A DNA stretch of 64,000 nt, from the NCBI GenBank assembly GCA_014305285.1, contig JACRSG010000001.1:62001-126000 (forward strand), written 5' to 3'. The notes beneath the pieces were generated by a model. It saw only the letters and a list, made by a program, of their open reading frames with translations, was not told where the DNA came from and ran no database searches. Positions 9,299-17,911 of this stretch are shown here, one piece after another. Position 1 is the first letter of the stretch. The number at the start of each line of letters is the position of its first letter. Position numbers and translations under genes: made by a program. This DNA comes from Campylobacter jejuni (GTDB lineage: Bacteria > Campylobacterota > Campylobacteria > Campylobacterales > Campylobacteraceae).

Positions 9299-10443
9299 CT
9301 TACCTTCTTAAACCTTTGGCTTAATTCTAACCTATCCACAATCTCAACTTGAGTTGGAAATTTATAATTAGCCAATTTATCTTTACAATACATTCTTAAT
9401 TGCTTTTTTAGCTCAAGGTTTGTAAATTCTACATTTGATTTTAAAACCACCTTTGCGCAAACACTTTGCCCTGTAATAGCATTAGCTTTTGCATACACTA
9501 AACAATCTTGTATATAGTCAAGTTCTAAAATCATCCCTTCAACTTCTTGAGGAATAACCTTTTCTCCTCCTACATTTATAAGCTCTTTACTTCTTCCTAT
9601 GATTTTTATATACTCCTCCCCATTTTCTTTATAAAGCTCAACTAAATCTCCTGTTGCAAAATATCCATCTTCATCAAATACGCTATTATCAGCATTTAAA
9701 TAGCCTAAGCTTTGGGTTTTACTTTTTAAGTAAAGCTCATTATTAATAATCTTATAAGCCATACCTTCTAATTTGATCATATTACCTTTAGTTTTAGTTT
9801 GAGCTATACCCACTTCACTTGTGCCAAATGTTTGATGAAATCTAGCTTTAGGGAATTCCAATTTCAAGCGATTGAGTAAAGAATCACTCATTTTTTCTGT
9901 TCCATATGTAATAAGTTTTAAAGAATTTAAATCATACTTTTCTTTTACTCCACTCATTAGTATAAGATTTAGTAAACTTGGACTTGCAGGCAGTAAAGAA
10001 ACTTGGTATTTTTGTATATTTTGCGCTAAAACTTCAATATTCTTTCTATCCTCTAAAGCTATACCACAAGCACCCATACCTAAAACATTAAATAAAGTAT
10101 TTAAACCACCAATATGATCAAACATTAAAAACAAAACAATATTCATAACCTTAGGTTTTTTATCTTGATAAATATTTAAAATAACATCAAGATTATGAAC
10201 CATAGCTTTAGGTTTTCCAGTGCTTCCACTTGAAAAAAGGATCAAGCCACTGGATGAATGATTTTGAAGGGTATTGATGAGATTATGTTTTAAACGATTG
10301 CTTTGATAGGATATACATTTACCTCCATCATAAAGGTAATCTATTTGTCCTTCATAAATTTTATCTTCTAATTCTTTAAAATCTTGATTTTTTAATTTTA
10401 AAAAAGGAGTAACAATTAATCTTTTTTCTATACAAGCTAACAA
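9292..10443 (-). CDS. Adenylate-forming (ANL superfamily) acyl/aminoacyl ligase, apparently 5'-truncated
   Basis: Would activate a carboxylic acid (acyl or amino acid) as an adenylate. Seen: phosphate-binding loop SSGSTGKPKAM near residue 70, FHQTFGTSEVG in the middle, ATGDLV and IIGRSKELINVGGEKV for the hinge, and a C-terminal lysine in SQRFKKVRK where the family usually has a GK pair. ANL enzymes are mostly 450-550 residues; here 383. The TTG at 10443 lacks a ribosome site and falls inside a conserved region. The frame stays open to 10539 and still encodes family-like residues (VGILGDYNLQSIALLL) but offers no ATG, GTG or TTG there. So the first 40-50 residues seem lost at the junction with the divergent gene. 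Product and partner carrier unknown. Confidence 0.7.
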   Translation of the reverse strand: MLACIEKRLIVTPFLKLKNQDFKELEDKIYEGQIDYLYDGGKCISYQSNRLKHNLINTLQNHSSSGLILFSSGSTGKPKAMVHNLDVILNIYQDKKPKVMNIVLFLMFDHIGGLNTLFNVLGMGACGIALEDRKNIEVLAQNIQKYQVSLLPASPSLLNLILMSGVKEKYDLNSLKLITYGTEKMSDSLLNRLKLEFPKARFHQTFGTSEVGIAQTKTKGNMIKLEGMAYKIINNELYLKSKTQSLGYLNADNSVFDEDGYFATGDLVELYKENGEEYIKIIGRSKELINVGGEKVIPQEVEGMILELDYIQDCLVYAKANAITGQSVCAKVVLKSNVEFTNLELKKQLRMYCKDKLANYKFPTQVEIVDRLELSQRFKKVRK

Positions 10444-10499
10444 TAAAGCTATGCTTTGTAAGTTGTAATCTCCTAAAATTCCAACTTGAAGTAAATTTA

Positions 10500-11846
10500 A
10501 TGGATGTAACGATGAGTTTTTGTTACAAAAATCTTGATTTTAAAATGATTAAATATATCAATTATCTTTATGAGCAATTATACTTTTTAAAAAAGAAAAT
10601 TTTAGTTTTATTACTCTTTGACTTAAGATGTATAAATGATAATGAAAGTAAAAGTGCTAATTTTATTACAAAAACTCATAAACAACTAAGTTTGTTTTAC
10701 GGTTTTAATTTGATTGATTTGCATCAAAAAATGATTAATGTAAAATGTTTTAAATTTTATACCACATTACTAGATCCTTATCATCTTTTATCTACTGTAA
10801 TGTATCAACTTGGAAAAAATATTTCTGAAAACTTAAATTATTTTAAATTTCCAGAAAGAAAATTAGTTTTTGAGACCAATGTAATTTTTAAAGTTCTTAG
10901 CCCATCTGATTTAATACCTAATCCTTGCCTTAAAATATATAGGGATTTAATTTATAATGAAAAATATGTTGAAATTTTAGATAAAGATTTAATTTCTTTT
11001 CCAAAGCAATATATAGGTTATAAAATTTTGGGAATACATACCTTTATTCCTGCTAAAAAAAGAGTATTATCCTCTTGGCAATCAATGTGTGAAAATTACT
11101 TTAGTATGGTTTTTAAAAATTCAAAAAAAGAAATAGTAAAAAGTTTTAGGTGTTATAATAATTTTGATTGGCTATATGATAATTTTGTAATTGGTAGTGA
11201 TACTGTTATTATGTACAATAAAGATAATCTGCCTATAACAGAAATTTCTTATGAGACAGCTATAATTAATAATCTATCCAATACATTAGATAAAGCATGT
11301 ATAGTCAATTTTTTACTTGTTAAAAATGATCTAAATTTTATTCAAATAAAAAATAATTTTTCTCAATATAAATATACGAAAGATTTTTCATATTTAATTC
11401 CACCTATCGAAATATTTAGAGATATTATAGAAGAATATACACTAAAAACAAGTCAATTGAAATATCTCCACTTCAACCAACAAATCTTCTCACTAACTCA
11501 ACAACTTAATCATTTTAAAACTTTTTCAACGGCTAAACAAAGAGTTCAAAGTCAACTTCCATATAGATTAGGCCAAGCAATGATAATAAATTCTAAAAAT
11601 TTTTTAGGCTATATATTTTTACCATATATTTTATTAAGTATTGTTATACTATATAAACAAGAGCAAAAAAATTATAAACATAAAATTAAATTAAATCCAG
11701 AATTAACTTTACCTCCATTAGAAACTTATCCTGATTATAATGAAGCTTTAAAAGAAAAAAAGTGTTTCACTTATAAATTAGGACTTGCTTTAATTGAAGC
11801 TCATAAAAAATGGTATAGGGGGGGGGTATATCAAATTATTATTTGA
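10500..11846 (+). CDS. Putative surface-glycan protein with SGNH-like N-terminal part and phase-variable G9 tract
   Basis: Not firmly recognised. Residues about 35-115 resemble the second half of SGNH/GDSL hydrolases (IDLHQKM, then LLDPYHLLSTVMYQLG as a possible D-x-x-H block), but no GDS block precedes it, so the N-terminus may be missing. The last 110 residues carry two copies of an (Y)(K/R)LGxA(L/M)I unit, LPYRLGQAMI and FTYKLGLALI, a tail I associate with Campylobacter capsule/LOS transferases. A G9 run at 11818-11826 lies in the codons for RGG. With nine G the protein ends after VYQIII (448 aa); with eight it would continue through [16 protein letters not shown] to a stop at 11881-11883 (about 460 aa). 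ATG at 10500 has only a weak GAAG upstream. Confidence 0.6.
   Translation: MDVTMSFCYKNLDFKMIKYINYLYEQLYFLKKKILVLLLFDLRCINDNESKSANFITKTHKQLSLFYGFNLIDLHQKMINVKCFKFYTTLLDPYHLLSTVMYQLGKNISENLNYFKFPERKLVFETNVIFKVLSPSDLIPNPCLKIYRDLIYNEKYVEILDKDLISFPKQYIGYKILGIHTFIPAKKRVLSSWQSMCENYFSMVFKNSKKEIVKSFRCYNNFDWLYDNFVIGSDTVIMYNKDNLPITEISYETAIINNLSNTLDKACIVNFLLVKNDLNFIQIKNNFSQYKYTKDFSYLIPPIEIFRDIIEEYTLKTSQLKYLHFNQQIFSLTQQLNHFKTFSTAKQRVQSQLPYRLGQAMIINSKNFLGYIFLPYILLSIVILYKQEQKNYKHKIKLNPELTLPPLETYPDYNEALKEKKCFTYKLGLALIEAHKKWYRGGVYQIII
11818..11826. repeat. Homopolymeric G9 tract (contingency locus)
   Basis: Nine consecutive G bases in a very AT-rich region, the only G-run of this length noticed in the window. 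In C. jejuni, tracts of 8 or more G/C slip at high frequency and switch surface-structure genes. Here the tract sets which of three C-terminal ends the overlying gene makes. Confidence 0.9.
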
Positions 11847-11869
11847 TATACACAAATTAAAAAAAAGAT

Positions 11870-14443
11870 TTAAGCTTTTTTGATGATTATTTCATCATCT
11901 TTTGCATCGATGATAATGCTATCATTTTCATGAAGCTCATCGGCAAGTATCATATCGCTTAATTTATCTTCTATAAGATCATAAATAGCTCTTCTTAAAG
12001 GTCTAGCACCAAAATCAGGATCAAAACCATCTTTAGCGATTAAAAGGGCTGCATTTTCACTAAGACTTGCTTTTATGCCTTTGTTTTCTAAGCTCATTTG
12101 CAAATCTTTAAATAAAAGATTGACTATCTCATAAGCCTCATCTTTTCCAAGCGGATTAAAGGTAATAATATCATCTAGGCGGTTTAAAAACTCAGGCTTA
12201 AAGAAAGTTTTTAACTCATTTTTTATGGCATCTTCTTGTTCTTTACCACTTAAATTCATAATGGCACCTGAGGCGATATTAGAGGTTAAAATGATAATAG
12301 TATTTTTAAAATCTACCGTTACGCCTTTGCTATCGGTTGCTCTACCATCATCTAAAATCCCTAAAAGCACATTAAACACATCTTTATGGGCTTTTTCAAC
12401 TTCATCAAATAAAAGTACACTATAAGGTTTTCTTCGTACGGCTTCAGTAAGCTCTCCACCTTCTTCATGTCCTATATATCCTGGAGGCGCACCTAAGAGT
12501 CTTGAAACACTATGTTTTTCCATAAATTCACTCATATCAAAGCGAATCATTGCTTTTTCATCATCAAATAAAAATTTTGCCAAAGCCTTAGCTGATTGTG
12601 TTTTTCCTACCCCTGTTGGCCCTAAAAATAAAAAGCTTCCTATAGGTTTATTGTCCGCATTAAGCCCTGCTTTGTTGCGTTTAATAGCTCTGGCTAAAGC
12701 ACTCAAGGCTTTATCTTGTCCTATGACACTTTCTTTTAAATGTTTTTCCACTTCTAAGAATTTTTGTTTTTCAGAAGTTAACATTTTTTGCACGCTAATA
12801 CCCGTCCATTTGCTTAAAATTCCAGCAACCAAATCCTCATCCACTTGATTTTTAAGTAAAACTCCATTTTCACTCATTTTTTTCCATTTATCTTCTAAAA
12901 TTTCTACTTCTTTTTCAAGACTTGGAATTTTTCCATACTCTAGCTCGGCTGCTTTTTGAAATTCACCTCTAGCTTTAGCCAAAGAAGCTTCATTTTTAAG
13001 CAGATCAATTTCTTTTTTCTTAGCACTTATGCCATCAAAAACACTTTTTTCATTTTCAAACTGTGAATTTAGGGCATTTTGTTTTTCTTTTAAATTAGCT
13101 AGTTCTTTTGCGATTTCATCGAGTCTTTTTTGATTTTTTTCATCATTTTCCATTTTTAAAGCTTCATTTTCAACTTCTAAAGTTTCTATATCTTTGCGTA
13201 CTTTTCTTAAAGAACTTGGTTCGCTTTCAATTTGCATTTTTAGTTCAGCTGCAGCTTCATCGATTAAATCAATGGCCTTATCAGGTAAAAAACGATCTGT
13301 TATATAACGCTTTGAAAGTTTAGCTGCGGCTACTAAAGCACTATCATTTATGGTTACATTATGATGAATTTCAAGCTTTTCTTTTATACCCCTTAACATA
13401 GCTAAAGCTTCGTTGACACTTGGCTCACCTACATTTACAGGTTGAAAACGGCGTTGCAGGGCTGCATCTTTTTCAAAATATTTACGATATTCTTTTAGAG
13501 TGGTTGCGCCTATGGTATGCAACTCACCTCTTGCAAGAGCGGGTTTTAAAATATTTGCCGCATCCATACTGCCCTCACTCGCTCCAGCTCCCACTATAGT
13601 GTGAATTTCATCGATAAAAAGAATGATATTTTCACTTTTTATCACTTCATTAACCACAGCTTTTAATCTATCTTCAAATTCTCCTCTATATTTTGCACCT
13701 GCAATTAAAGCACTCATATCAAGAGCGATAACTTTTTTATTTTGCAAAGATTTTGGAACATCTTTTTTGATAATTCTTTGTGCTAAAGCTTCTACTATAG
13801 CTGTTTTTCCCACACCTGGTTCACCTAAAAGTATAGGGTTGTTTTTGGTTTTGCGTATTAAAATTTGCATCAAACGTTCGATTTCTTCTTCTCTGCCTAT
13901 AACAGGATCAAGTTTACCCTCGCTTGCTTTTAAAGTTAAATCTATACCAAATTTATTTAAGCTATCTAAGGTTTCATCACTTGTTTTACTATCGATTTTG
14001 CGTCCTGCTCTTAGACTTTCAAGCTCTTTTTGAAATTCTCTTAAATCTAAAAATTGTGCCAAAATTTCTTTGATAGGACTTTTTTGACTTTCACTTATAA
14101 GCCAAGTATCCACACTTAAATAAGTATCCCCATTGGCACTCATTAATCCTTTAGCATTTTCTAAAGAATTTATAAGTTCATTGGAAAAGCGTATATTTTC
14201 ACGACTTACATTTGAATTCGTTGCAAGTTTTGAAATTTTACTTTTGATTTCGAGTTCTAAGGCTTCTTTGGAAATATTTAATTTATTTAAAATTTGATTT
14301 AAAATACTTGTATTATCTACGCTTAAAGCCCATAAAAGATGTAAAGGTACGACCTCAGTATTTTTAGAATGTATAGCTAAAGATGCCGCACTCTCAAGGT
14401 TTGAAAGCATATTATCCGTTAAAAAATCTTGTATATTTGCCAT
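11870..14443 (-). CDS. clpB: ClpB disaggregase (Hsp100)
   Basis: AAA+ chaperone that works with DnaK to resolubilise protein aggregates. The 857-residue product is full length: N-terminal Clp repeat domain (1-145), first AAA module with GEPGVGKT near 205, a middle-domain coiled coil (about 395-520; [15 protein letters not shown] and following), and second AAA module with GPTGVGKT near 606 and GARPLRRAI near the C-terminus. The ribosome site TAAAGGA precedes the ATG. Regulated from an exceptional promoter (separate entry). The 3' end would overlap the 8-G form of the convergent neighbour by 14 bases. Confidence 0.98.
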   Translation of the reverse strand: MANIQDFLTDNMLSNLESAASLAIHSKNTEVVPLHLLWALSVDNTSILNQILNKLNISKEALELEIKSKISKLATNSNVSRENIRFSNELINSLENAKGLMSANGDTYLSVDTWLISESQKSPIKEILAQFLDLREFQKELESLRAGRKIDSKTSDETLDSLNKFGIDLTLKASEGKLDPVIGREEEIERLMQILIRKTKNNPILLGEPGVGKTAIVEALAQRIIKKDVPKSLQNKKVIALDMSALIAGAKYRGEFEDRLKAVVNEVIKSENIILFIDEIHTIVGAGASEGSMDAANILKPALARGELHTIGATTLKEYRKYFEKDAALQRRFQPVNVGEPSVNEALAMLRGIKEKLEIHHNVTINDSALVAAAKLSKRYITDRFLPDKAIDLIDEAAAELKMQIESEPSSLRKVRKDIETLEVENEALKMENDEKNQKRLDEIAKELANLKEKQNALNSQFENEKSVFDGISAKKKEIDLLKNEASLAKARGEFQKAAELEYGKIPSLEKEVEILEDKWKKMSENGVLLKNQVDEDLVAGILSKWTGISVQKMLTSEKQKFLEVEKHLKESVIGQDKALSALARAIKRNKAGLNADNKPIGSFLFLGPTGVGKTQSAKALAKFLFDDEKAMIRFDMSEFMEKHSVSRLLGAPPGYIGHEEGGELTEAVRRKPYSVLLFDEVEKAHKDVFNVLLGILDDGRATDSKGVTVDFKNTIIILTSNIASGAIMNLSGKEQEDAIKNELKTFFKPEFLNRLDDIITFNPLGKDEAYEIVNLLFKDLQMSLENKGIKASLSENAALLIAKDGFDPDFGARPLRRAIYDLIEDKLSDMILADELHENDSIIIDAKDDEIIIKKA

Positions 14444-14467
14444 GTTTTATCCTTTATTAGTTTATAT

Positions 14468-14505
14468 ACTTGACATTATATAACTTTAGTCATGTAATGT
14501 CAAGT
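14468..14505 (-). promoter_or_regulatory. clpB promoter TTGACA-N17-TATAAT embedded in an 11-bp inverted repeat
   Basis: On the minus strand, TTGACA (14503-14498) and TATAAT (14480-14475) are separated by exactly 17 bases, a perfect sigma70 consensus, which is unusual in Campylobacter where -35 boxes are poorly conserved. The same bases form arms acttgacatta (14468-14478) and taatgtcaagt (14495-14505), so each half-site covers one promoter box. This geometry suits a heat-shock repressor; HspR is the established regulator of clpB in C. jejuni. The arms share CTTGA/TCAAG with the HAIR operator, but their spacing (16) differs from the classical 7. Confidence 0.75.
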
Positions 14506-14553
14506 TAATTGAGTAAAATTTTTTAAATAATAAGATAAATGACTAATTTTAGA

Positions 14554-14844
14554 TTATTTCATAAACATATCTATAGCCTTGTTTAATTCTTTTATGCTTT
14601 GAGTATCATTTTCTTCTACAGCATGTATCATACAATGAGCTAAATGTTCTTTTAAAACTACTTTTGCAGTATTGTTAACTTCGGCTTTTACAGCAGCGAG
14701 CTGGATTAAAATTTCACTGCAATCTTTGTCATTTTCAACCATTCTTTTAATAGCGCTTAAATGCCCTATGGTTCTACTTAGACGATTGCAAACTGCTTTA
14801 AGATGTTTTTTAGAATGTGTGTGAGTATGTTTTTCTTGGTACAT
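14554..14844 (-). CDS. CsoR/RcnR/FrmR-family metal- or thiol-sensing repressor
   Basis: All-helical DNA-binding repressor of 96 residues (Cj0510c by position). Seen: family core RLSRTIGHLSAIKRMVEND, then Cys42 in KDCSEIL, His67 and Cys71 in KEHLAHC. The spacing Cys-25-His-4-Cys reproduces the Cu(I) ligand triad of CsoR rather than the C-H-H set of RcnR. The N-terminus is rich in histidine (KHTHTHSKKH), which could add ligands. Known family behaviour: derepression by copper, nickel/cobalt, formaldehyde or persulfide, depending on subgroup. No exporter gene adjoins it, so the target is not visible here. Divergent from ctpA. Confidence 0.82.
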   Translation of the reverse strand: MYQEKHTHTHSKKHLKAVCNRLSRTIGHLSAIKRMVENDKDCSEILIQLAAVKAEVNNTAKVVLKEHLAHCMIHAVEENDTQSIKELNKAIDMFMK

Positions 14845-14876
14845 TGTATTAACTTTCTTTTTGAAATTTTTAGTCT

Positions 14877-14882
14877 ATTTTA
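14877..14882 (-). promoter_or_regulatory. Candidate -10 box for the CsoR-type repressor gene
   Basis: On the minus strand GCTAAAATAG contains TAAAAT about 33 bases upstream of the start codon. Judged by eye only. Confidence 0.3.
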
Positions 14883-14964
14883 GCACATTTTTAAGAATTT
14901 AAATTTATTTACGAAGTTGTAAGCAATTTTTATTAAAATTTACTCTTTAAATCAAAACTCAATA

Positions 14965-16296
14965 ATGGAGCTTATTTTGAAAACAAAACGATTTTTTGCG
15001 GGTCTTGCAGGCTTTGCCACGACTTTTATTTTATGTCTATTTTTAACAAGTCATTTACAAGCTAAAGTTGATCAAAAAGAAGAGCAGGTTCAAAAACGCC
15101 TAGAGGCTTTAGATAAGCTTACAAAAACTCTTGCTATAGTAGAGCAATATTATGTGGATGATCAAAATATCAGTGACTTGGTGGATAAATCTTTATCGGG
15201 GCTTTTAAGCAATCTTGATGCACATTCTTCTTTTTTAAATGAAAAAGATTTTAATGATATGAAAATTCAAACCAATGGCGAATTTGGTGGACTTGGTATA
15301 ACCGTAGGTATGAAAGATGGTGCTTTAACAGTTGTTTCTCCTATAGAGGGAACCCCAGCAGATAAAGCAGGGATAAAATCAGGGGATATTATCTTAAAAA
15401 TTAATGATGAGGCCACTTTAGGAATTAATCTTAATGATGCTGTAGATAAAATGCGTGGTAAGCCAAAAACTCAAATCACTTTAACCATCTTTAGAAAAGG
15501 TGCAACAAAACCTTTTGATGTTACGCTAACAAGAGAAATTATTAAGATAGAAAGTGTTTATGCAAAAATGATAGAAAATGAAAACATTCTTTATCTTAGA
15601 GTTACAAATTTTGATAAAAATGTTGTAGATGTGGCAAGTAAAGAGCTTAAAAAATATCCCAATGTTAAAGGAGTTATTTTAGATCTTAGAAATAATCCTG
15701 GAGGACTTTTAAATCAAGCCATAGGACTTGTTAATTTATTTGTAGATAAAGGTATTATTGTTTCTCAAAAAGGACGCATTGCAAGTGAGAATCAAGAATA
15801 TAAAGCCGATCCTAAAAATAAAATTTCTAATGCTTCTTTGGTTGTGCTTGTAAATGGTGGAAGTGCTAGTGCAAGTGAAATCGTAAGTGGAGCTTTGCAA
15901 GATCTTAAACGTGGTGTTATTGTAGGTGAAAATACTTTTGGAAAAGGAAGTGTTCAACAAATCATACCTATTAATAAAACTGAAGCTTTAAGGCTTACTA
16001 TTGCAAGATATTATCTTCCAAGTGGGCGTACTATTCAAGCAGTAGGTGTAAAACCTGATATCGAAGTTTTTCCAGGTAAAGTAAATATCCAAGAAGATGG
16101 TTTTTCTATAAAAGAAAGCGACTTAAAACAACATTTAGAAAGCGAGCTTGAAAAAATAGATAAAAATAAAAAAGAAGATAAGCAAGAAAATAAAGACAAT
16201 AAAAATCTAATCAGTCAAAAACAAATCAATGATGATGCACAGTTAAAATCAGCTATTGATACTATTAAAATTTTAAATATCAAACAAGGACAATAA
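14965..16296 (+). CDS. ctpA: Carboxyl-terminal processing protease (S41, Ctp)
   Basis: Periplasmic serine protease that trims or degrades envelope proteins. Seen: N-terminal membrane/signal segment (about 10-32), PDZ domain with [12 protein letters not shown] near 108, S41 domain with LDLRNNPGG near 240, the Ser motif GGSASASE near 298-305 and Lys in FGKGSVQ near 326. The C-terminus is lysine/asparagine-rich. Two starts are possible: ATG at 14965 has no ribosome site, while TTG at 14977 sits 6 bases after GGAG, so translation may really begin at 14977 (439 residues). It ends 1 base before purC, so it heads the ctpA-purCSQ run. Confidence 0.93.
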   Translation: MELILKTKRFFAGLAGFATTFILCLFLTSHLQAKVDQKEEQVQKRLEALDKLTKTLAIVEQYYVDDQNISDLVDKSLSGLLSNLDAHSSFLNEKDFNDMKIQTNGEFGGLGITVGMKDGALTVVSPIEGTPADKAGIKSGDIILKINDEATLGINLNDAVDKMRGKPKTQITLTIFRKGATKPFDVTLTREIIKIESVYAKMIENENILYLRVTNFDKNVVDVASKELKKYPNVKGVILDLRNNPGGLLNQAIGLVNLFVDKGIIVSQKGRIASENQEYKADPKNKISNASLVVLVNGGSASASEIVSGALQDLKRGVIVGENTFGKGSVQQIIPINKTEALRLTIARYYLPSGRTIQAVGVKPDIEVFPGKVNIQEDGFSIKESDLKQHLESELEKIDKNKKEDKQENKDNKNLISQKQINDDAQLKSAIDTIKILNIKQGQ

Positions 16297-16297
16297 A

Positions 16298-17008
16298 ATG
16301 ACAAAGAAAGAAATGCTCTACGAAGGAAAAGGTAAAAAACTTTTTAAAACTGATGATGAGAATTTCTTAATTAGCGAGTTTAAAGATGATTTAACTGCTT
16401 TTAATGCAGAAAAAAGAGGCAACGAAAGTGGAAAAGGTGCATTAAACTGTAAAATCAGTACTGAAATTTTTCATTTACTCGAAAAAAATGGGATTAAAAC
16501 CCACTTGGTAGAAACTATAAGCGATACAGAACAAGTGGTTAAAAAATGTAAAATTGTTCCTATTGAAGTTATAGTACGCAATGTTGCAACAGGTTCTCTT
16601 ACAAAAAGATTGGGTATTAAAGATGGCACTATACTGCCTTTTGCTTTGCTGGAATTTTGTCTTAAAGATGATGCTTTAGGTGATCCTTTTATCAATGATG
16701 AGCATTGTTTGATTTTAAATTTAGTGCAAAATGAAGATCAAATTAGTGAAATTAAAAATATGGCTAGAAAGATTAACTCTATTTTAACTCCATTTTTTGA
16801 TAATAAAAATTTAAGGCTGATTGATTTTAAAATCGAACTTGGTTTAACTAAAGATAATGAGCTTGTTTTAGCTGATGAAATAAGTCCTGATAATTGTAGA
16901 TTTTGGGATAAATTTAGTAATGAAAAATTAGATAAAGATAGATTTCGTCAAGATTTAGGCAATGTTAAAATGGCCTATGAAGAAGTTTTAAAAAGAATAT
17001 TAAATTAA
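16298..17008 (+). CDS. purC: SAICAR synthetase (phosphoribosylaminoimidazole-succinocarboxamide synthase)
   Basis: Joins aspartate to CAIR in purine synthesis, using ATP. Seen: [21 protein letters not shown] at the N-terminus, [18 protein letters not shown] near residue 88-105 (substrate loop) and LIDFKIELG plus [14 protein letters not shown] toward the C-terminus. At 236 residues it is standard for the short bacterial form. First purine gene of purC-purS-purQ; the purL partner is not in the window. Confidence 0.97.
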   Translation: MTKKEMLYEGKGKKLFKTDDENFLISEFKDDLTAFNAEKRGNESGKGALNCKISTEIFHLLEKNGIKTHLVETISDTEQVVKKCKIVPIEVIVRNVATGSLTKRLGIKDGTILPFALLEFCLKDDALGDPFINDEHCLILNLVQNEDQISEIKNMARKINSILTPFFDNKNLRLIDFKIELGLTKDNELVLADEISPDNCRFWDKFSNEKLDKDRFRQDLGNVKMAYEEVLKRILN

Positions 17009-17016
17009 GGAAAAAT

Positions 17017-17262
17017 ATGGAAGTTATTGTAAATATTTTTTTAAAGAATGGAGTTTTAGATCCACAAGGAAAAGCGGTGGAAAAGGCTTTGCATTCTTTA
17101 AATTTTAATAGCGTTAAAGAAGTAAAAATAGCAAAACAAATTAAAATTTCTCTTGATGAGAAAGATGAAAAATTAGCCAAAGAACAAGTAAAAAAAATGT
17201 GTGAAGAGTTATTGGTAAATGGCGTCATTGAAGATTATGAGCTTGTAATCGAGAAAGAGTAA
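17017..17262 (+). CDS. purS: FGAM synthase subunit PurS
   Basis: Small structural subunit of the three-part formylglycinamidine ribonucleotide synthase (PurS-PurQ-small PurL). At 81 residues it matches the family; VFLKNGVLDPQGKAVEKALHSL is the typical opening, starting at the third to fifth residue. Ribosome site AAGGAAA lies just upstream. It is placed directly before purQ with one base between, so the two are made in step. Confidence 0.93.
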   Translation: MEVIVNIFLKNGVLDPQGKAVEKALHSLNFNSVKEVKIAKQIKISLDEKDEKLAKEQVKKMCEELLVNGVIEDYELVIEKE

Positions 17263-17263
17263 A

Positions 17264-17911
17264 ATGAAAGTTGCTATTATTAGATTTCCAGGGATAAATT
17301 GTGAATTTGATACAGCTTATGCCTTTGAAAAACTTGGAGTAAAAACGCAGATTGTTTGGCATGAAGAAAAAGAATTTGATACAGATTTAGTTGTTTTGCC
17401 AGGCGGATTTTCTTATGGAGATTATCTAAGATGTGCAGCTATTGCAAAACTTGCTCCTGTTATGCAAGGTGTTTTTAATCACGCAAAAAAGGGAGGATAT
17501 ATCTTAGGTATTTGTAATGGTTTTCAAATTTTACTTGAAAGTGGTCTTTTAAAAGGTGCAATGAAGCATAATAACAATCTTAGTTTTATCTCAAAAAACC
17601 AAAATTTAAAAGTGGTTTCTAATGATAATGCCTTTTTGAAAAATTTCAAAAAAGATGAAATTATTAATTTGCCAATTGCTCATGGAGAGGGAAATTATTA
17701 CGCTGATGAGACTACTTTAAAAGAATTACAAGATAAAGATCTTATTACTTTAAAATACGAGCCAAATCCAAATGGTTCTGTGTTTGATATTGCAGGAATT
17801 TGCGATGAAAACAAAAAAATCTTTGGACTCATGCCACATCCTGAACGTGCTTGTGAAAAAATTCTAGGCAATGATGTAGGTTTGAAAATGCTTAAAGGCT
17901 TTTTATTTTGA
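17264..17911 (+). CDS. purQ: FGAM synthase glutaminase subunit PurQ
   Basis: Class I glutamine amidotransferase that supplies ammonia for FGAM synthesis. Seen: FPGINCEFDTAYAFE near the start, GGFSYGDYLRCAAIA near 47-61, nucleophile Cys84 in LGICNGFQILLESGLL, and the triad His near 191 in LMPHPERA. Length 215 is typical of stand-alone PurQ. Its stop overlaps the start of the next gene by 4 bases. Confidence 0.97.
   Translation: MKVAIIRFPGINCEFDTAYAFEKLGVKTQIVWHEEKEFDTDLVVLPGGFSYGDYLRCAAIAKLAPVMQGVFNHAKKGGYILGICNGFQILLESGLLKGAMKHNNNLSFISKNQNLKVVSNDNAFLKNFKKDEIINLPIAHGEGNYYADETTLKELQDKDLITLKYEPNPNGSVFDIAGICDENKKIFGLMPHPERACEKILGNDVGLKMLKGFLF

Noticed and set aside
13623-14033. 136-codon plus-strand frame antisense to clpB
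   Set aside because: Composition (Leu/Ile/Ser-rich) is a mirror of the clpB coding bias and there is no ribosome site.
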